From Labia minor (lineage: Eukaryota; Arthropoda; Insecta; Dermaptera; Spongiphoridae): a stretch of 64,000 nt of DNA. Position 1 is the first letter of the stretch. Each line of letters opens with the position of its first letter. The notes beneath the pieces were generated by a model. That model was given only the letters and a program-made list of their open reading frames with translations. It was not told the origin of the DNA and made no database searches. The translations under genes and the position numbers were made by a program. Of the stretch, positions 47,959 through 59,511 are shown piece by piece. Location: contig OY720345.1 of the NCBI GenBank assembly GCA_963082975.1, positions 28,528,611-28,592,610 of the forward strand. The letters run 5' to 3'.

Positions 47959-50678
47959 TCAAACCGTCGACCCATTAGTCGAAGGAGAATTGAGACTGTC
48001 GTGTATCAAGTCGTTAGGTCTAAGTCTTTTTAGTCTTCTGGTTAGTCCTTGTGTGTCAGTAAGTTGTCTCGCTTTGTCGTTAACATGGTTTTGTAGTCTG
48101 TTGAGGTAGCGTATGCTGTTTAACTGCACCTCCTCCGCCACAGTTCTAACATTGAGATCTCCATGGATTATCTTATTAGATATGTACCATGGAGCGTTGA
48201 CCATTGCCCTCAGTGTCTTGTTTTGGAATTTCTATATTATGGACATATTGGTATTGCTCGTTGTTCCCCATAATTGAATACCATATGTCCATATTGGTTT
48301 GATCAGCATATTGTATATCAATAGTTTATTGTCTAAAGTCATTTTAGATTTGCGTCCTATCAGCCAATATAGTTTGTGTAGTTTTAATTGTAATTGTTTT
48401 TTTTTTGTCCGTATGTGAATTTCCCAAGTCAGTCTTCTGTCTAAGTGCATACCCAAGTATTTCACTGTCTTTTTAATTGGGATTTTTTTGTCGAGTTCAA
48501 CAGCCGGGCAGGTCGCTTTATTTAGTGTAAATGTCACGTGTGCTGACTTTTCTTCATTAGCTACGATTCTCCATTTGTGAAGCCACAATTTAATTAGATT
48601 TAGATTTTGTTGGAGAATCGCAGACGCAGTTGTTGGGTCCGCATGTGAGGCAAGTACAGCAGTGTCGTCGGCGAAGGTGGCTACAGTCGTTTGTGGTCCA
48701 ATTGGTAAGTCGTGTGTGTATAGTAGGTATAAAAAAGGTCCCAGGACGCTACCCTGCGGAACCCCAGATCTAATGGGACAGACGGAGCTACAAGAGTCAC
48801 CCACCCTCACTTGGAAGGACCTTCCCGTAAGATAAGATCTTATTACTCTGTAGTAGATTAAGGGAACCATACCCTTAACTTTTAGGAGTAGCCCTTCATG
48901 CCAGACCCTGTCAAAAGCCTGCGAGATATCCAGAAAAACAGCCGAGCAGAATCTCCTGTTTTCAAGATCGTCATTAATGACCCTAACGATTCTATGAATC
49001 TGCTCAATCGTGCCGTGCCCCTCCCTAAAACCAAACTGATGATCAGGGATAACATTGTTAGTGTCAAGAAAAGGCTTAAGCTTCCTTAACAACACTCTCT
49101 CTAACAGCTTGGACAGAGTCGGCAGCAAACTTATGGGTCTGTAGGAGATTACCTCCTCTGGTGTCTTGCCAGGCTTCAGAATCATTAAAATGTCTGCGTT
49201 TTTCCACTTGATAGGGAAGTAACCTAACCTGATAATTGAATTGAAAATATAGCTTATCAAAAGAATTGCCCTATCAGGCAGCTCTTTTATCATTCTACCA
49301 GTAATTAGGTCACCCCCTGGAGCCTTTCTTGGTTTAATGGTCTGTCGTATAAGCTGTTTAATTTCAGAAGGATTTATTTTTTTAAAATTTGTCATAGAAT
49401 AGTTGTGAGTGTCAAAATTTAGAATTGATTGGAAGTTATCGTCGGTATTGTCTGTAGAGGGATGTGGAGTAAAGACATTTATCAGGTGTTTAGCAAAGGT
49501 AGCCACCTTCTCGTTGTCGTTTCTGGCCCAACTGTTATCCTGTCTACGTAAGGGGGAATTCTAGTAATGGGTTTTTTAAGTTTTTTGGTTACCTTCCAAA
49601 GAGAGTAGTCAGTATCAATGTCGGGAGTAAGATTTTTAAGAAAATTCTGGATACCTTGATTTTTATCGATGGCCAGAAGACTCTTAATGTCCTTTGTAAG
49701 TTTGTTTAATTGTGTCTTAATTTTTGGAGCTCTATGAAGTTGCCATTGTCGTCTTAGTGTTTTTTTTTTGTCAATTAAATGTTTTATGTTAGGGGGAATC
49801 TTGAGTTTGTACTCTCTCTGAAAGTAAGTCGGTGTGCAGTCTGTAGCGGTTTTGCAAATGAGCTTAGTGAGATTTTGAATTGCCTTGTTAATATCCTGTT
49901 TATTTTTAAGTGGAATGTCTAGTGATATGTTTTTACTTAATGTCTCTGTGAATAAAGTCCAGTTAGTACTTTTATTTGTTATGTAAATGTCTTTTCTTTT
50001 GGGATATATTTGGGAAGGAAAAGTCACAAGTATCGGTGAATGATCAGACGAGAGTTCAAGACAGTTCTCCACTTTAGCAAGCCCTGGATCTAGCTCTCTC
50101 GTCACAAAAAAGTCAATTAGGTCAGGAATTTTGTTTCTATCTGTTGGCCAGTAAGTAGGGTGTCCTGAAGTCAGTGTTCTAAGTCTAATTTTGTTGATTG
50201 CTTTGAGAAGGCAATTTCCTCTTGGTGTAATTAGTCTAGAACCCCAGTCTGTGTGTTTTGCATTATAATCTCCTCCAGCTATAAACCTTTGCCCGAGAGT
50301 TTCGAAAAAACCCTCGAACATATCATGATGGATTTTATGTTTTGGTGGGCAGTACACAGCTGAGATTGTAATTTGTCCATTTATGTCATTAATTTTAATT
50401 GATGTCGATTGTAAATAGTCTTTGTCAAAACTAGAGTTTTCGAAATGTTTAATACAGTTTTTAACTATAATGGCTGATCCTCCGTGAGAGGTTCCGTCTG
50501 GGTGGTTTGTCGTATACAGTGTGTAATTGGGGATTTTAAGATAACTTCTTTTGTTGAAGTGTGTTTCTGTTATCAACATTATGTCGATGTCTTTGTCTAT
50601 TAGGAAGCATTTTAACTCCCCGGAGTGCCTCATGAGACCGTTGGCGTTCCATAAGGCAATCCTAAGGGAGCGATCCAT
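47959..50678 (-). pseudogene. Jockey ORF2: endonuclease and reverse transcriptase
   Basis: The N-terminal apurinic-type endonuclease (50678 leftward) has MDRSLRIALWNANGL, GGDYNAKHTDWGS and SSDHSPI. The reverse transcriptase has FRKG-like PRKAPGGD, FLDISQAFDRVWH, PQGSVLGPFLYLLY and the catalytic FADD, followed by the KYLGMHLD thumb block. No RNase H is seen, as expected for Jockey. It makes DNA copies of its own RNA at a nicked target. One single-base frameshift near 49553 (C-rich stretch) splits endonuclease and RT, and one TAG at 48232-48234 splits off the last 90 codons; elsewhere the frame is intact. It overlaps ORF1 by 17 bp. Confidence 0.85.
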
Positions 50679-52038
50679 TAGGGAATCTGGTAATTATGGT
50701 GGTTAATAGGTTAAGCATAGTGTCCATGCGTTCCATTAGTTTTGTCAACATGTTTTCAAGTCTAGTACTAGTAATGTCGGTATTGGTCATGGGAAGTTCA
50801 TTATTTTCATTATGTTTGGAAGCCACTATTTGTGAGTAAAGTTTTGTTTTTTGTATGGGGGAAGTAGTCTGAGTTGGTAATTTGTTTTCAATAGGCTGAT
50901 TAACTTTGACGGTCTGTGATTTATCTTGTACTTGTTTTGGTCTGAGAGAAGGATATTTGGTTTTTAGTAGTTTCCTGTAATGATCACAGCCTTTATAGTT
51001 AGCAGGGTGTGAGTCCCCACATAAAACACATTCCGGAGGTGTGCTTTTGTCTTTGTTACAGTCAGCTGTCAAATGGTCTTGAGTACATTTTACACACCGA
51101 GGTCTTAGTCTACAATATGCCTTTGTGTGACCGTAGTTTTGGCATCGTGTACACTGAGGGATATCACGTTGTGCTTTGGGAGGTTCTATCACAACTTTAC
51201 TATGGCAAAGGAATTGCAGTTTATATATGTCCTTGTTATTAGATGCTGGTTTTAAGTCTATAAAGAAGATGGGAAGTGAGTCTTTAGTAGTCCTCTTTCT
51301 AATGTTAAAGATATTAGCCACAGAGTGACCAAGATCCTCAATTTCTTTTTTTATATCATTAGTGTCGGTTGAGGGGTGAAGTTGTTTAATTATAATTCTA
51401 AAGTTTCGTTCACTTTTTGGTTGGTATGTAAAATAACTTATTTTTGAAATGTCTAGCATTTTAATGATGGATCGATAATCGTTAGGTGTCTTAGGATTTA
51501 TTTTTATTTCGTCTTTACTTGTCAGTTTACAGAAATAGCCGTTTAGAGCCACTCTGGTTAAATTGTCTGTCATTTTATTGTAGTCTGTAACGTGAGGTAT
51601 GAATATTGGGGGAGGTTTATTTGGCTGAGTAGGTGTAGGAGGTAGGGGATCATTAAGTGGTAAGTTGGAAATGACTTGAAATTTATTTGAGGTACTAAAA
51701 GTGTTTTTTGAATTGGTGGGGGTAATATAATCAATTATTGTCTTCTGTTTAACACTTCTAATTGTATCGGGACTGTGTCTCTGCCGTTTCTTCTGTCTTG
51801 GTGTTGTAGTTTGCCAACTGTCATTAATGTCGGGTGTATTAGTAGGTTCTTCTGCAGTAGTCTTGTTAGGAGAAGTTACATCAGCATCTATTATCTCTGG
51901 AGTCTTGCCTGTATTAGTCTCTTTATGGAAAAGATTGTGTTCAATAGCACATTTGGCATGGAAGTTCTTTCCACATTTTTGGCAATTGTATTTTTCGTTT
52001 GAAAAGAACAATTTGCAATATGCACATGTTGGTGGCAT
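50662..52038 (-). CDS. Jockey ORF1: Gag-like nucleic-acid-binding protein
   Basis: 458 codons, open throughout. The N-terminus holds a PHD/FYVE-like zinc-binding pattern (CAYCKLFF, then CQKCGKNFHAKCAIEH). The middle is Thr/Pro-rich and low in order. Residues about 200-280 fit the PRE_C2HC domain of insect Jockey Gag proteins (FRIIIKQLHPSTDTNDIKKE), followed by three CCHC-type knuckles (CTRCQNYGHTKAYC, CVKCTQDHLTADC, CVLCGDSHPANYKGC). The C-terminus is a helical stretch with Met and Leu (LENMLTKLMERMDTMLNLLT). The protein coats the element RNA and chaperones reverse transcription. Confidence 0.88.
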   Translation of the reverse strand: MPPTCAYCKLFFSNEKYNCQKCGKNFHAKCAIEHNLFHKETNTGKTPEIIDADVTSPNKTTAEEPTNTPDINDSWQTTTPRQKKRQRHSPDTIRSVKQKTIIDYITPTNSKNTFSTSNKFQVISNLPLNDPLPPTPTQPNKPPPIFIPHVTDYNKMTDNLTRVALNGYFCKLTSKDEIKINPKTPNDYRSIIKMLDISKISYFTYQPKSERNFRIIIKQLHPSTDTNDIKKEIEDLGHSVANIFNIRKRTTKDSLPIFFIDLKPASNNKDIYKLQFLCHSKVVIEPPKAQRDIPQCTRCQNYGHTKAYCRLRPRCVKCTQDHLTADCNKDKSTPPECVLCGDSHPANYKGCDHYRKLLKTKYPSLRPKQVQDKSQTVKVNQPIENKLPTQTTSPIQKTKLYSQIVASKHNENNELPMTNTDITSTRLENMLTKLMERMDTMLNLLTTIITRFPNGSLP

Positions 52039-52263
52039 TTTATAAAAGGTTTGGGTTTTAGGGAAGGAAAATCTTCACACACCGCGGCCCGTCGGTGTGA
52101 CTAACAGGGAGGGGGAGGCCTTGGATAGTGAAAGGTTTTTTGAAGTGAAACTTCTTTAGCGGCGTCCTGACATTTGGTTGAGAATGGAGAGTGAATTGAA
52201 AAATTGAAATTTCGTAACGCAAGAGAGAAAAAAGATATAGATATAACGAGTGGGAATGAGATA

Positions 52264-52445
52264 GCCTCTATCTGCGTCTCCCTTTTGTGCGGTCTTTCGT
52301 TCTTGAGAAAGAGGCTATCTGCGTTTCCCTTTTGTACGGTCTTTCGTTCTTGAGAAAGAGGCTATCTGCGTCTCCCTTTTCTGCGGTCTTTCGTTCTTGA
52401 GAAAGAGGCTATCTGCGTCTCCCTTTTGTGCGATCTTTCGTTCTA
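52264..52445 (-). repeat. 47 bp tandem repeats in the Jockey 5' UTR
   Basis: Four head-to-tail units start at about 52264, then exactly at 52311, 52358 and 52405. Each carries GAGGCTATCTGCGT, CTCCCTTTTGTGCGG and CTTTCGTTCTTGAGAAA with one to three changes between copies. Being at the 5' end and GC-richer, they may be promoter monomers. Confidence 0.9.
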
Positions 52446-52546
52446 ATACCCACTCGCTAGGTCCAAAGTCCATGGCGCGCATGCGCACGAGTACGTTGAC
52501 GCGGAATAATATTTCTTAGCCTCTACTGGGTCAAAGAATTAAAAAT

Positions 52547-53108
52547 TAGTATGACTTATGATCAAAAGAGGGCGAGATCTCCACCTTGTCCAGTAGATAT
52601 CGCAATTAAATACAATTTGAATTTAAATATATATTAATTTCAAAATTTGCCTAAACATTTATAAAAATAAATATACATATGAAATTTGTTATTTTTTTTT
52701 AATATTAAAAAATATTTAATTTGAGATTAATTATATGTAAAAAGATCAACTATCAAATAGATTCAAACTTTTATTTTCTTTGATTAGATTATAATTAAAT
52801 ATTATTTATATTATTTAAAAATTATTATTTTTCTATTTATTAAGGATGTCTATTAAAAAATTGTAATTAACCTTATCATATGTCAAATATTATAGCTAAG
52901 TTTTTTTGAATTTTTTAAAATTTTTTATATAATTAATCTCAAATTAAATATTTTTTAATATTAAAAAATAACAAATTTCATATGTATATTTATTTATTTT
53001 TAATATTAAACGTATTTCATATGTATATTTATTTTTATAAATGTTTAGGCAAATTTTGAAATTAATATATATTTAAATTCAAATTGTATTTAATTGCGAT
53101 ATCTACTT
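52547..53108. mobile_element. Fold-back element
   Basis: 52593-52745 is the reverse complement of about 52928-53108 (GATATCGCAATTAAATAC at the left, GTATTTAATTGCGATATC at the right). The loop has AAGGATGTCTATTAAAAAAT, also found in the 23 kb palindrome arms. Non-coding. Confidence 0.75.
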
Positions 53109-53588
53109 GAGCAAAGCAAACACAATGGTGAAGGCCCCGCCATCTCTTGAGTTGTCTTGACCTAAAGCCAAGCGTGGTCGTTGGTTACGCCCTCTTAGGG
53201 ACAATCATTTCTATCTCGGAGCCACGGATGTAAACCTTTACCTACGCATCAGTACGTGAGAGAGGCATATTACTTTTGAGCTATCGATAAATATTTCTAC
53301 CTATCGCTGCTATACATGTAAGTCATATATAAAAATTGATATTTATATATATATATATATATATATCGTGAAATAATTAAAATTCTCAAGTCAAATATAC
53401 AGCGTGCACGCATACCGACGCATGTAATTGTGTGTGTGAACATGGTCGGCGATTCACACGCCAACACATACAGTTATGTGCGTCGATGACCATTCACGTT
53501 ATTTATCCGAATCTCAACATTACTTTAACACTACTAAATCAATTTAAAATTATTATTGCATTTAAAACTGCTTTTCTCTACTCCACAG
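53109..53588. other. Intergenic DNA, GC-richer in part
   Basis: 53110-53300 and 53400-53500 are GC-richer with no recognised coding. A splice acceptor-like TCCACAG ends at 53588, just before the endonuclease-fold ORF. Confidence 0.35.
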
Positions 53589-53596
53589 ATTTCACT

Positions 53597-54001
53597 ATGC
53601 CGAAAAAAAATAACGACCAAAATTTAGACGATATTATTTATTTCATACACCGTTCACTACTGGTTTATAGCCACACAGGTGCAAATGCACTTGAACGAGG
53701 CGAAGATAAAATCCCTCTAATTCTCGGGGGAGATTTTAATGTAAATTTTGGATCTGATGATTCGTTGCCGTTGATCAACTTTCTTCGAGAAACATTTGGT
53801 CTGCTTATAAATAACGATCCCAAGGAATCAACAACAAAATCTGGAACTACAATAGATGCTGTTTTTACACGTTATATAGAAAATATCGAATCACGAACAT
53901 ATATATCTTATTTTAGTTATCACAAGCCATTAATATCAGTATTACCAATTGAAGCACCAACCGACAATAGTACAGGCAATGTAGATATGATGATAGAGTA
54001 G
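53597..54001 (+). CDS. Endonuclease/exonuclease/phosphatase-fold fragment
   Basis: From MPKKNNDQNLDDIIYFIHRS the frame runs to a stop at 54001 (135 codons). It contains IPLILGGDFNVNFGSDDS, the GDFN motif of the fold, then LPLINFLRETFGLLINNDPK, ESTTKSGTTIDAVFTR (the TIDAVF substrate/metal block) and YFSYHKPLI, equivalent to the catalytic SDH position but with YH. It covers the C-terminal half of the domain; the preceding TCCACAG suggests an upstream exon not found. Similar short proteins occur in many insect genomes, some attached to Helitron-like or PIF1-like helicases; which applies here cannot be told. It differs from the ORF2 endonucleases of the two retrotransposons. Confidence 0.55.
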   Translation: MPKKNNDQNLDDIIYFIHRSLLVYSHTGANALERGEDKIPLILGGDFNVNFGSDDSLPLINFLRETFGLLINNDPKESTTKSGTTIDAVFTRYIENIESRTYISYFSYHKPLISVLPIEAPTDNSTGNVDMMIE

Positions 54002-54190
54002 ATAATAATAATAATAAAGCGAATATTTGTTACGAAAATTTTATACTGTTATATGTCTTTCGAAATGATCCCTTTATTTTTCTCTATTTCTCTCTCACTC
54101 ACACTCTCAACTAAAATTTCTCTTATTCTCTAGATTCTAAGAAGTTTCACTTCCGCCACGTGTACGATGCTGCACATTTTGCTTTTTTTA

Positions 54191-54223
<33 letters not shown>

Positions 54224-54828
54224 TTCTTTGTGTTATTTGTTTTTTTTATCAGTGTTAAAGATATTATTTCTATTAGAATATATATATTAAATTTATATTA
54301 AAACTCAATATATACATAAAATATTAAAAAATAATTTTTTTCAGTTTAGTATAAGTAATTTTACTTCTATTAGTGCTAATAGACTATATTTTAAACTTAT
54401 CTTAATAGGTTCCAGTAGCTTCAAATGGATTTCCCATTAACAGAAAGTCCTGAAGGATCAAATCAATCAAAAGGTGTTTAATAAGCACTATCAATTTGAA
54501 TCCAATAGTATTAATCGCAACTTTATATTTATTATTTTTGTTTTTTTTAACCACTTTCAACACTAATGAAATAACATCATTAAAGGAGCTTATGTTAAAG
54601 ACGTCCGTCTCCTTCAGAAGCTCGTTAGGGAATGATAATACGTATGGCATCATTTAACACCACATTAAGATCTGGTGATAATTTTTTAGCTACTAACGCT
54701 TCTCGATGAACTTTAGTTCATTTCTTGTAAAAATGTTGACTCTAAGCGACTTTTTACCATGATTATTTATTATTATCGAAATAAGAACGTGGTAAAGTTT
54801 TGTTTTTCGTTTTTGTTGTTTTTACTAT
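54002..54828. other. Intergenic DNA with a long T run
   Basis: A T run at about 54184-54219 may be the tail of a lost retroposon. An 83-codon minus frame (54653-54402) has no recognised domain. Confidence 0.35.
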
Positions 54829-54938
54829 CTCGCCAGAGATAGTATTGCGATCATGAGAATTTTCGATGTTGAGATTTTGATGTTTTTATACGTTTTGAAG
54901 GTTCCTGAATCATTTTCACTAAGGTTGAGAAAAATGTC

Positions 54939-54969
<31 letters not shown>

Positions 54970-55184
54970 TTTTTTTTTGTATAGCGAAGGAAATACATTT
55001 ACGTATCGTTAGGTTTATAAGGTTTGCCTAGTATGTCGGGCTCAAGATGTTAATACCGACTAAAACCTCCGCTTTCCTCCAACCTCAATCCCTCACGGGA
55101 ACCGCCGTTAGGCATTACTTCGTGGGGGGAGGACATAGCTAATGCTCTTCCTTCAGGTAGCTAAGGTGTTATTTTTCCTTTCTC

Positions 55185-58165
55185 CTAGTTGTTATCATTA
55201 GCTCTTTTTCTTTCTATGTAACGCAAGTCTGTAAGAACTTGTGTTGCAAATATGCTGATTGCGTTCCAGGCAGCCTCTGATGACAACATTGCTTCCACTA
55301 TAGACTCTGGATAGATTCCTGTGTTTATAGATTTCTCTACATCATCTCGCTGTTGAGAAAAACGTATACACTCAAAGAAAACGTGTTCCGCATTTTCTAT
55401 AACTCCTGGACAGGTCGGACACTCTGGAGAATCGTCATGCTTGAAACGGTGAAGATACTCACGAAAACAGCCGTGCCCTGACAACATCTGTGTTAGGTAA
55501 TAGTTGACCTCGCCGTGACTCCGGTTCAGCCAAACATCAATCCTTGGTATTAGACGGTGCGTCCATCTACCCTTTTCCGCGGCATCCCACTGTAATTGCC
55601 ATCGTGAAATACTATGTCGCCGTTCTTCTGCTCTCAGTTCTTCGGTGCTCATTGTGTTTGACCTCTTCCGATGGTAGAGGGTCCGTCTTTCTTCAGCCAG
55701 AACTCTAAGTGGCAGAGTTCCTGAAATGACACACACCGCTTCCTCTGATATTGTTCGGAAGGCGCTGGCCACTCTTAACGCGCTTAACCGATATACCGGA
55801 CCAGCTCTTCTCCGCGATTCCTGGATCTCAAGTGCGTCAGCCCAAATGGATATACCATACGTGAGGACCGATGTAACCACTGATGATAGCAATAACCTCC
55901 TCGTGTGCTTTGGGCCTCCGATGTTAGGCATAAGTCGTGATAGGCTAGCTACTACTGCTGATGTTTTAGCACTCACGTGTTCCACCTGCTGCTTAAACTT
56001 GAGCCGAGCATCAAGCATCACTCCCAAATATCGGATATAAGGTTGTGATGTGATCTCTTGTAGGCCGACTTTCAGTTTGATGGTCTCTATCACTTTCCTG
56101 CTTGTAATAAGTACAGCCTCCGTTTTCTGTTTAGCCAGTTGAAGGTTCGCTGTATTCATCCACCGGTTAACTTGCTCGAAGGTAGTATCGAACATGTGGT
56201 TGATCTCATCAAGGTGTTTGGCGACCACTACCACGGCTACATCATCCGCATATGCTACGAGTTTAACACTCCTTGGAAGATTCAGTCTCAACAACCCGTC
56301 ATACATGATATTCCAGAGAAGTGGACCCAGTACAGAGCCTTGTGGTACTCCTCCAGTAACATCATACTCCTTTGCACCGTTCTTCGTGTCGTATTTCAGG
56401 ACTCTATTTGTAAAGTAGCTAGCCACTATCCTTCGCAGGTATCCTGGTACGTTCTTCTCTTCGAGGGCCTGCATGATGCAATCCCAGTTGGCGGAGTTGA
56501 AGGCATTTTTGATGTCTAACGTTGCCACCAGACAATATTTCTTCGTTCCACCCTTCCATCTGGAACCAGAAATTGCGTCCTTGGCCGTACTGACAACCAG
56601 ATCGATCGCGTCCAGAGTTGATCGCCCCTTTCGAAAGCCATACTGATTGTCCGCCAGAAGTGGGTCAACAATTGCTTCGATTCTCTGATGGATAATACGC
56701 TCAAATATCTTACCCGCCGTGTCCAGCATGCAAAGTGGACGGTAGGATGACGGTTCTTCCGGTGGCTTTTTTTTTCCTTTTGGAAGTAGTACCAGCCGTT
56801 GTTGTTTCCATTTCCTTGGAAAAGTCCCCTCCTTAAGGCAGGTGTTGTAGACGTCAAGGAACAATATTGGCTCTGCTTTTATAGATGTTTTTAAGGCAAT
56901 ATTAGGGATTCCGTCCAATCCCGGCGCTTTATTATTCCCGACGCGGTTGCATGCCTCCATCAATTCGTCTTCTGTGATAGGTGGAATGTCATCCAGCTCG
57001 TCCCGAGCCAACAGGTAGTTGAAAACGCGTTGTTGTGGGAACAGCGCAGTCACGATCTTTCCCAACAGTCGAGGACAAGTTGGTGACGGCATTGGCTGGT
57101 ATTTTAGGTGCGTCATGACTACCCTGTAAGGTCTGCCCCACAAGTCTCTGTCCACCTCATTGATGAGATCTTTCCAGCAGTTCTTCTTGCTATCCTTGAT
57201 GGCTTTGTTTAAGCATCGACGAGCTTGCTTGTACTCTACGACTAGCTCCGCCGAGTTAGGTCGCCGATAACTACGCTGAGATATTCTTCTTTTCTTGAGA
57301 CATTCCTTACGGAGGGCGCTGATATGATCGCTCCACCAATAAACCGAGGATCCCCAATTCATGCAACGTTACGGGGCATGCAAACGTCACAAGCCCGGGC
57401 CACTCTCTTCATCAGGTCCTTGGTCATTTCTTCTGCGGATCCAGCTATGATCGGTTCTCTATTTAAGGCAGTTACTAATACACATGGGTCAAAAGATTTT
57501 ACCTTCCACCCGATAGTGTTAACTTTCCTGGTTGTTCTTCTAGAATTCTGGCCGTTGGGCATCTCTCAGAGAATCGCATTGTGGTCACTGGCTGTGTAAA
57601 TATCCATCACCCTCCATTTGTAGTTACCTCGGGCGAGGCTGCTGCTGACAAAGGTGAGATCCACAATAGAACTTGCGTCGCCCTTGGTGTAAGTTGGCGT
57701 GTTGCCACTGTTGAGCAGAACCACATCCAGTGCAGTAAAGGCTTCCAGGAGTGCTTTTCCTCGTGCGTTGGTGTGCCTACTACCCCAGTCCACTGCCCAG
57801 GAGTTGAAGTCTCCGGCTATTGCCACTGGATGGTGTTGCTTCGCGTCCTCGGACAGCCGATCCAAGAAGTCAGTAAATTCAACAATAGAGAGGCCGGGTG
57901 GAGCGTAGCAGCTGTAAAAACGAATGCCATTCACCGACGCCGCCACAAAGCCGGCGCTGCCATTGCTAACGACACTCCCGAAGGGAATCCTGCCACAGGA
58001 CCATATGACAGCTTTGGTGGTGCTATCAGTTTCCCATGGTTGACCGCTTAGGTGCTTATACGGTTCTGATAAAAGCACAAGGTCAAGCTTTAGCTCTCGT
58101 ACTGTCTGCATGAGCAAATTATGTGCAGCCTCGCAGTGGTTGATGTTTATCTGCAGTATTCTCAT
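55185..58165 (-). pseudogene. R1-type ORF2: endonuclease and reverse transcriptase
   Basis: Endonuclease: MRILQININHCEAAHNLL, LLSEPYKH, AGDFNSWAVDWGSRHTNARG and ASDHNAI. RT: NNKAPGLDGIPN, YRPLCMLDTAGKIFERII, LDIKNAFNSANW, GVPQGSVLGPLLWNIMYDGL and catalytic YADD. The C-terminus has a CCHC-like CPTCPGVIENAEHVFFEC, characteristic of R1 elements. A TGA at 57566-57568 follows DHNAIL in frame, and a one-base shift near 57360-57375 separates CMPRNVA from NWGSSVYWW. Otherwise it is intact for about 990 codons. Mutations are few, so the insertion is fairly young. Confidence 0.87.
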
Positions 58166-59511
58166 TTCCGTCTAATCGTCATCTTCTTGAGTGCTTCTTG
58201 GTATACCGGGCATCTACTTGTGCCGGCATAGTGAGCAATATTCTCTGTGCTGAGCTGTTCAGCACATAATGCACATTTAGCCGGTTTATCGCAATTGACC
58301 AACTTGTGACCCTCCTCTCCACACTTGATGCAGAGTTTGGATCGGTCTTTTCCGCCTTTACACTGGGCAGCCCGGTGTCCAAAATGCCAGCATTTGAAAC
58401 ATCGGATTGGCTTTATTATAGTTCGAATTCGACAGTTTACCCAGCCAATCCTGATCTTGCCGTGTTCTCCGATCACTTTCGTCGCTGTTGCTGCGGCCAA
58501 TACCACCGACGCAATTTGTGTTCCTCTAAAGGCTTTTCGGATTTTTATAGCCTCTACTGTGACACCACAATCGCCTCCGGCTGCTATTTTCAGAGCATCC
58601 AGAATATCGTCTCTTGTTGTGATATCGTCGAGGTCACGAATTTCCAGGTTTTCTTCTGGTCCCGTATTGATGACTTTTGCATCATCTTGGAGTATGCCCG
58701 CGATGGTTTCCTGCAAGGCTTTTCCATTGTCAGCACTGCCTTTTAACAGCGTAATAAGCATGTCTCCTGCTGCTGTCTTGCGAATTTTGTCGACAGTGGC
58801 GCTGACCTGCTCCGGGCGCACGCCTGCCTTGATCCGGGTGAGTATTTCGCAGTACTTTGTTTTGTCTGTCGGGCGAATGATCAGCACGTCAGGTCTCATT
58901 GCTGCTCTTTTTGGGTTCTTCTGGTTCCGCTTAAATGGAGGCGCTGGAGGTTTATCTGGAGGCTGTTTTTTGCGCTCCTTTCTCCTATCCCCTCTCGATT
59001 GCACCATCACCCAGCCTGGACTCTTGTTCTGCTTAACGGAGTTTTGAATAGGCTCTTTATCCTCTACATGCTTCTTGGTAGGAAGGCTAGGTCCCGAGTC
59101 CTTCAGCTTCTTTGTCGTCTGTTGATTCGAGCTACCAGGAGAATTAGTTTTCCTTTTTTCTCCCCTTACAGTAAGGGCTTCTTGAGCTGCAGATTCCTTA
59201 AAAACCAGACACTTGTTTGTTTTGTCTAAGGATGTTTGTGTGCTCCTTTTCTCTGTAGTAGGGCGTGACTGAGATCGTGGTATCTTTTCTTCTATATCCT
59301 TCAACCGGCCGTACGTGCTTCTGATTGAGCGTGCCATTTTCTTTATCTCACCATGTACGTTATGCCTAGGCTCAACAAACTCCAACAGTTCGAAAATTTT
59401 CTTCCCGAGGTCTCCAAGAACCTCCTTTCTCTCCTCTTCACTTGTAGCAATAAATGCTACAGGGGTCAAGTTTTCCACCCCTGCAGCACTGCGGTCGCCA
59501 GCTAACGACAT
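58162..59511 (-). CDS. R1-type ORF1: Gag-like protein
   Basis: The open frame reaches 59736, but its first 30 or so codons are translated microsatellite (repeated His-Thr) and belong to the target, so I place the start at MSLAGDRSAAGVENL (59511), giving 449 codons. A charged N-terminal half has a predicted helical segment (EERKEVLGDLGKKIFELLEF), then Lys/Pro-rich sequence. The C-terminal half has a central Gag-like domain and three zinc knuckles: CFKCWHFGHRAAQC, CIKCGEEGHKLVNC and CALCAEQL..H..C. The protein binds element RNA. ORF1 ends at TGA inside the ATGA shared with ORF2. Confidence 0.85.
   Translation of the reverse strand: MSLAGDRSAAGVENLTPVAFIATSEEERKEVLGDLGKKIFELLEFVEPRHNVHGEIKKMARSIRSTYGRLKDIEEKIPRSQSRPTTEKRSTQTSLDKTNKCLVFKESAAQEALTVRGEKRKTNSPGSSNQQTTKKLKDSGPSLPTKKHVEDKEPIQNSVKQNKSPGWVMVQSRGDRRKERKKQPPDKPPAPPFKRNQKNPKRAAMRPDVLIIRPTDKTKYCEILTRIKAGVRPEQVSATVDKIRKTAAGDMLITLLKGSADNGKALQETIAGILQDDAKVINTGPEENLEIRDLDDITTRDDILDALKIAAGGDCGVTVEAIKIRKAFRGTQIASVVLAAATATKVIGEHGKIRIGWVNCRIRTIIKPIRCFKCWHFGHRAAQCKGGKDRSKLCIKCGEEGHKLVNCDKPAKCALCAEQLSTENIAHYAGTSRCPVYQEALKKMTIRRK

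Larger units (their letters stand above)
47683..52510 (-). mobile_element. Jockey-clade non-LTR retrotransposon
   Basis: The minus-strand element ends in a poly(A) tail (T run 47683-47702). It has ORF1 (52038-50662), an overlapping ORF2 (50678-47959), a short 3' UTR and a GC-richer 5' UTR of about 470 bp with tandem repeats at 52264-52445. The exact 5' end and the target duplication are unclear; composition changes to AT-rich near 52510. It is inserted in hAT element D. Confidence 0.85.

Noticed and set aside
49009..52082. Plus-strand frames across the Jockey element (for example 51009-51242, 51775-52045)
   Set aside because: They are antisense shadows of ORF1 and ORF2, which show conserved domains on the minus strand.
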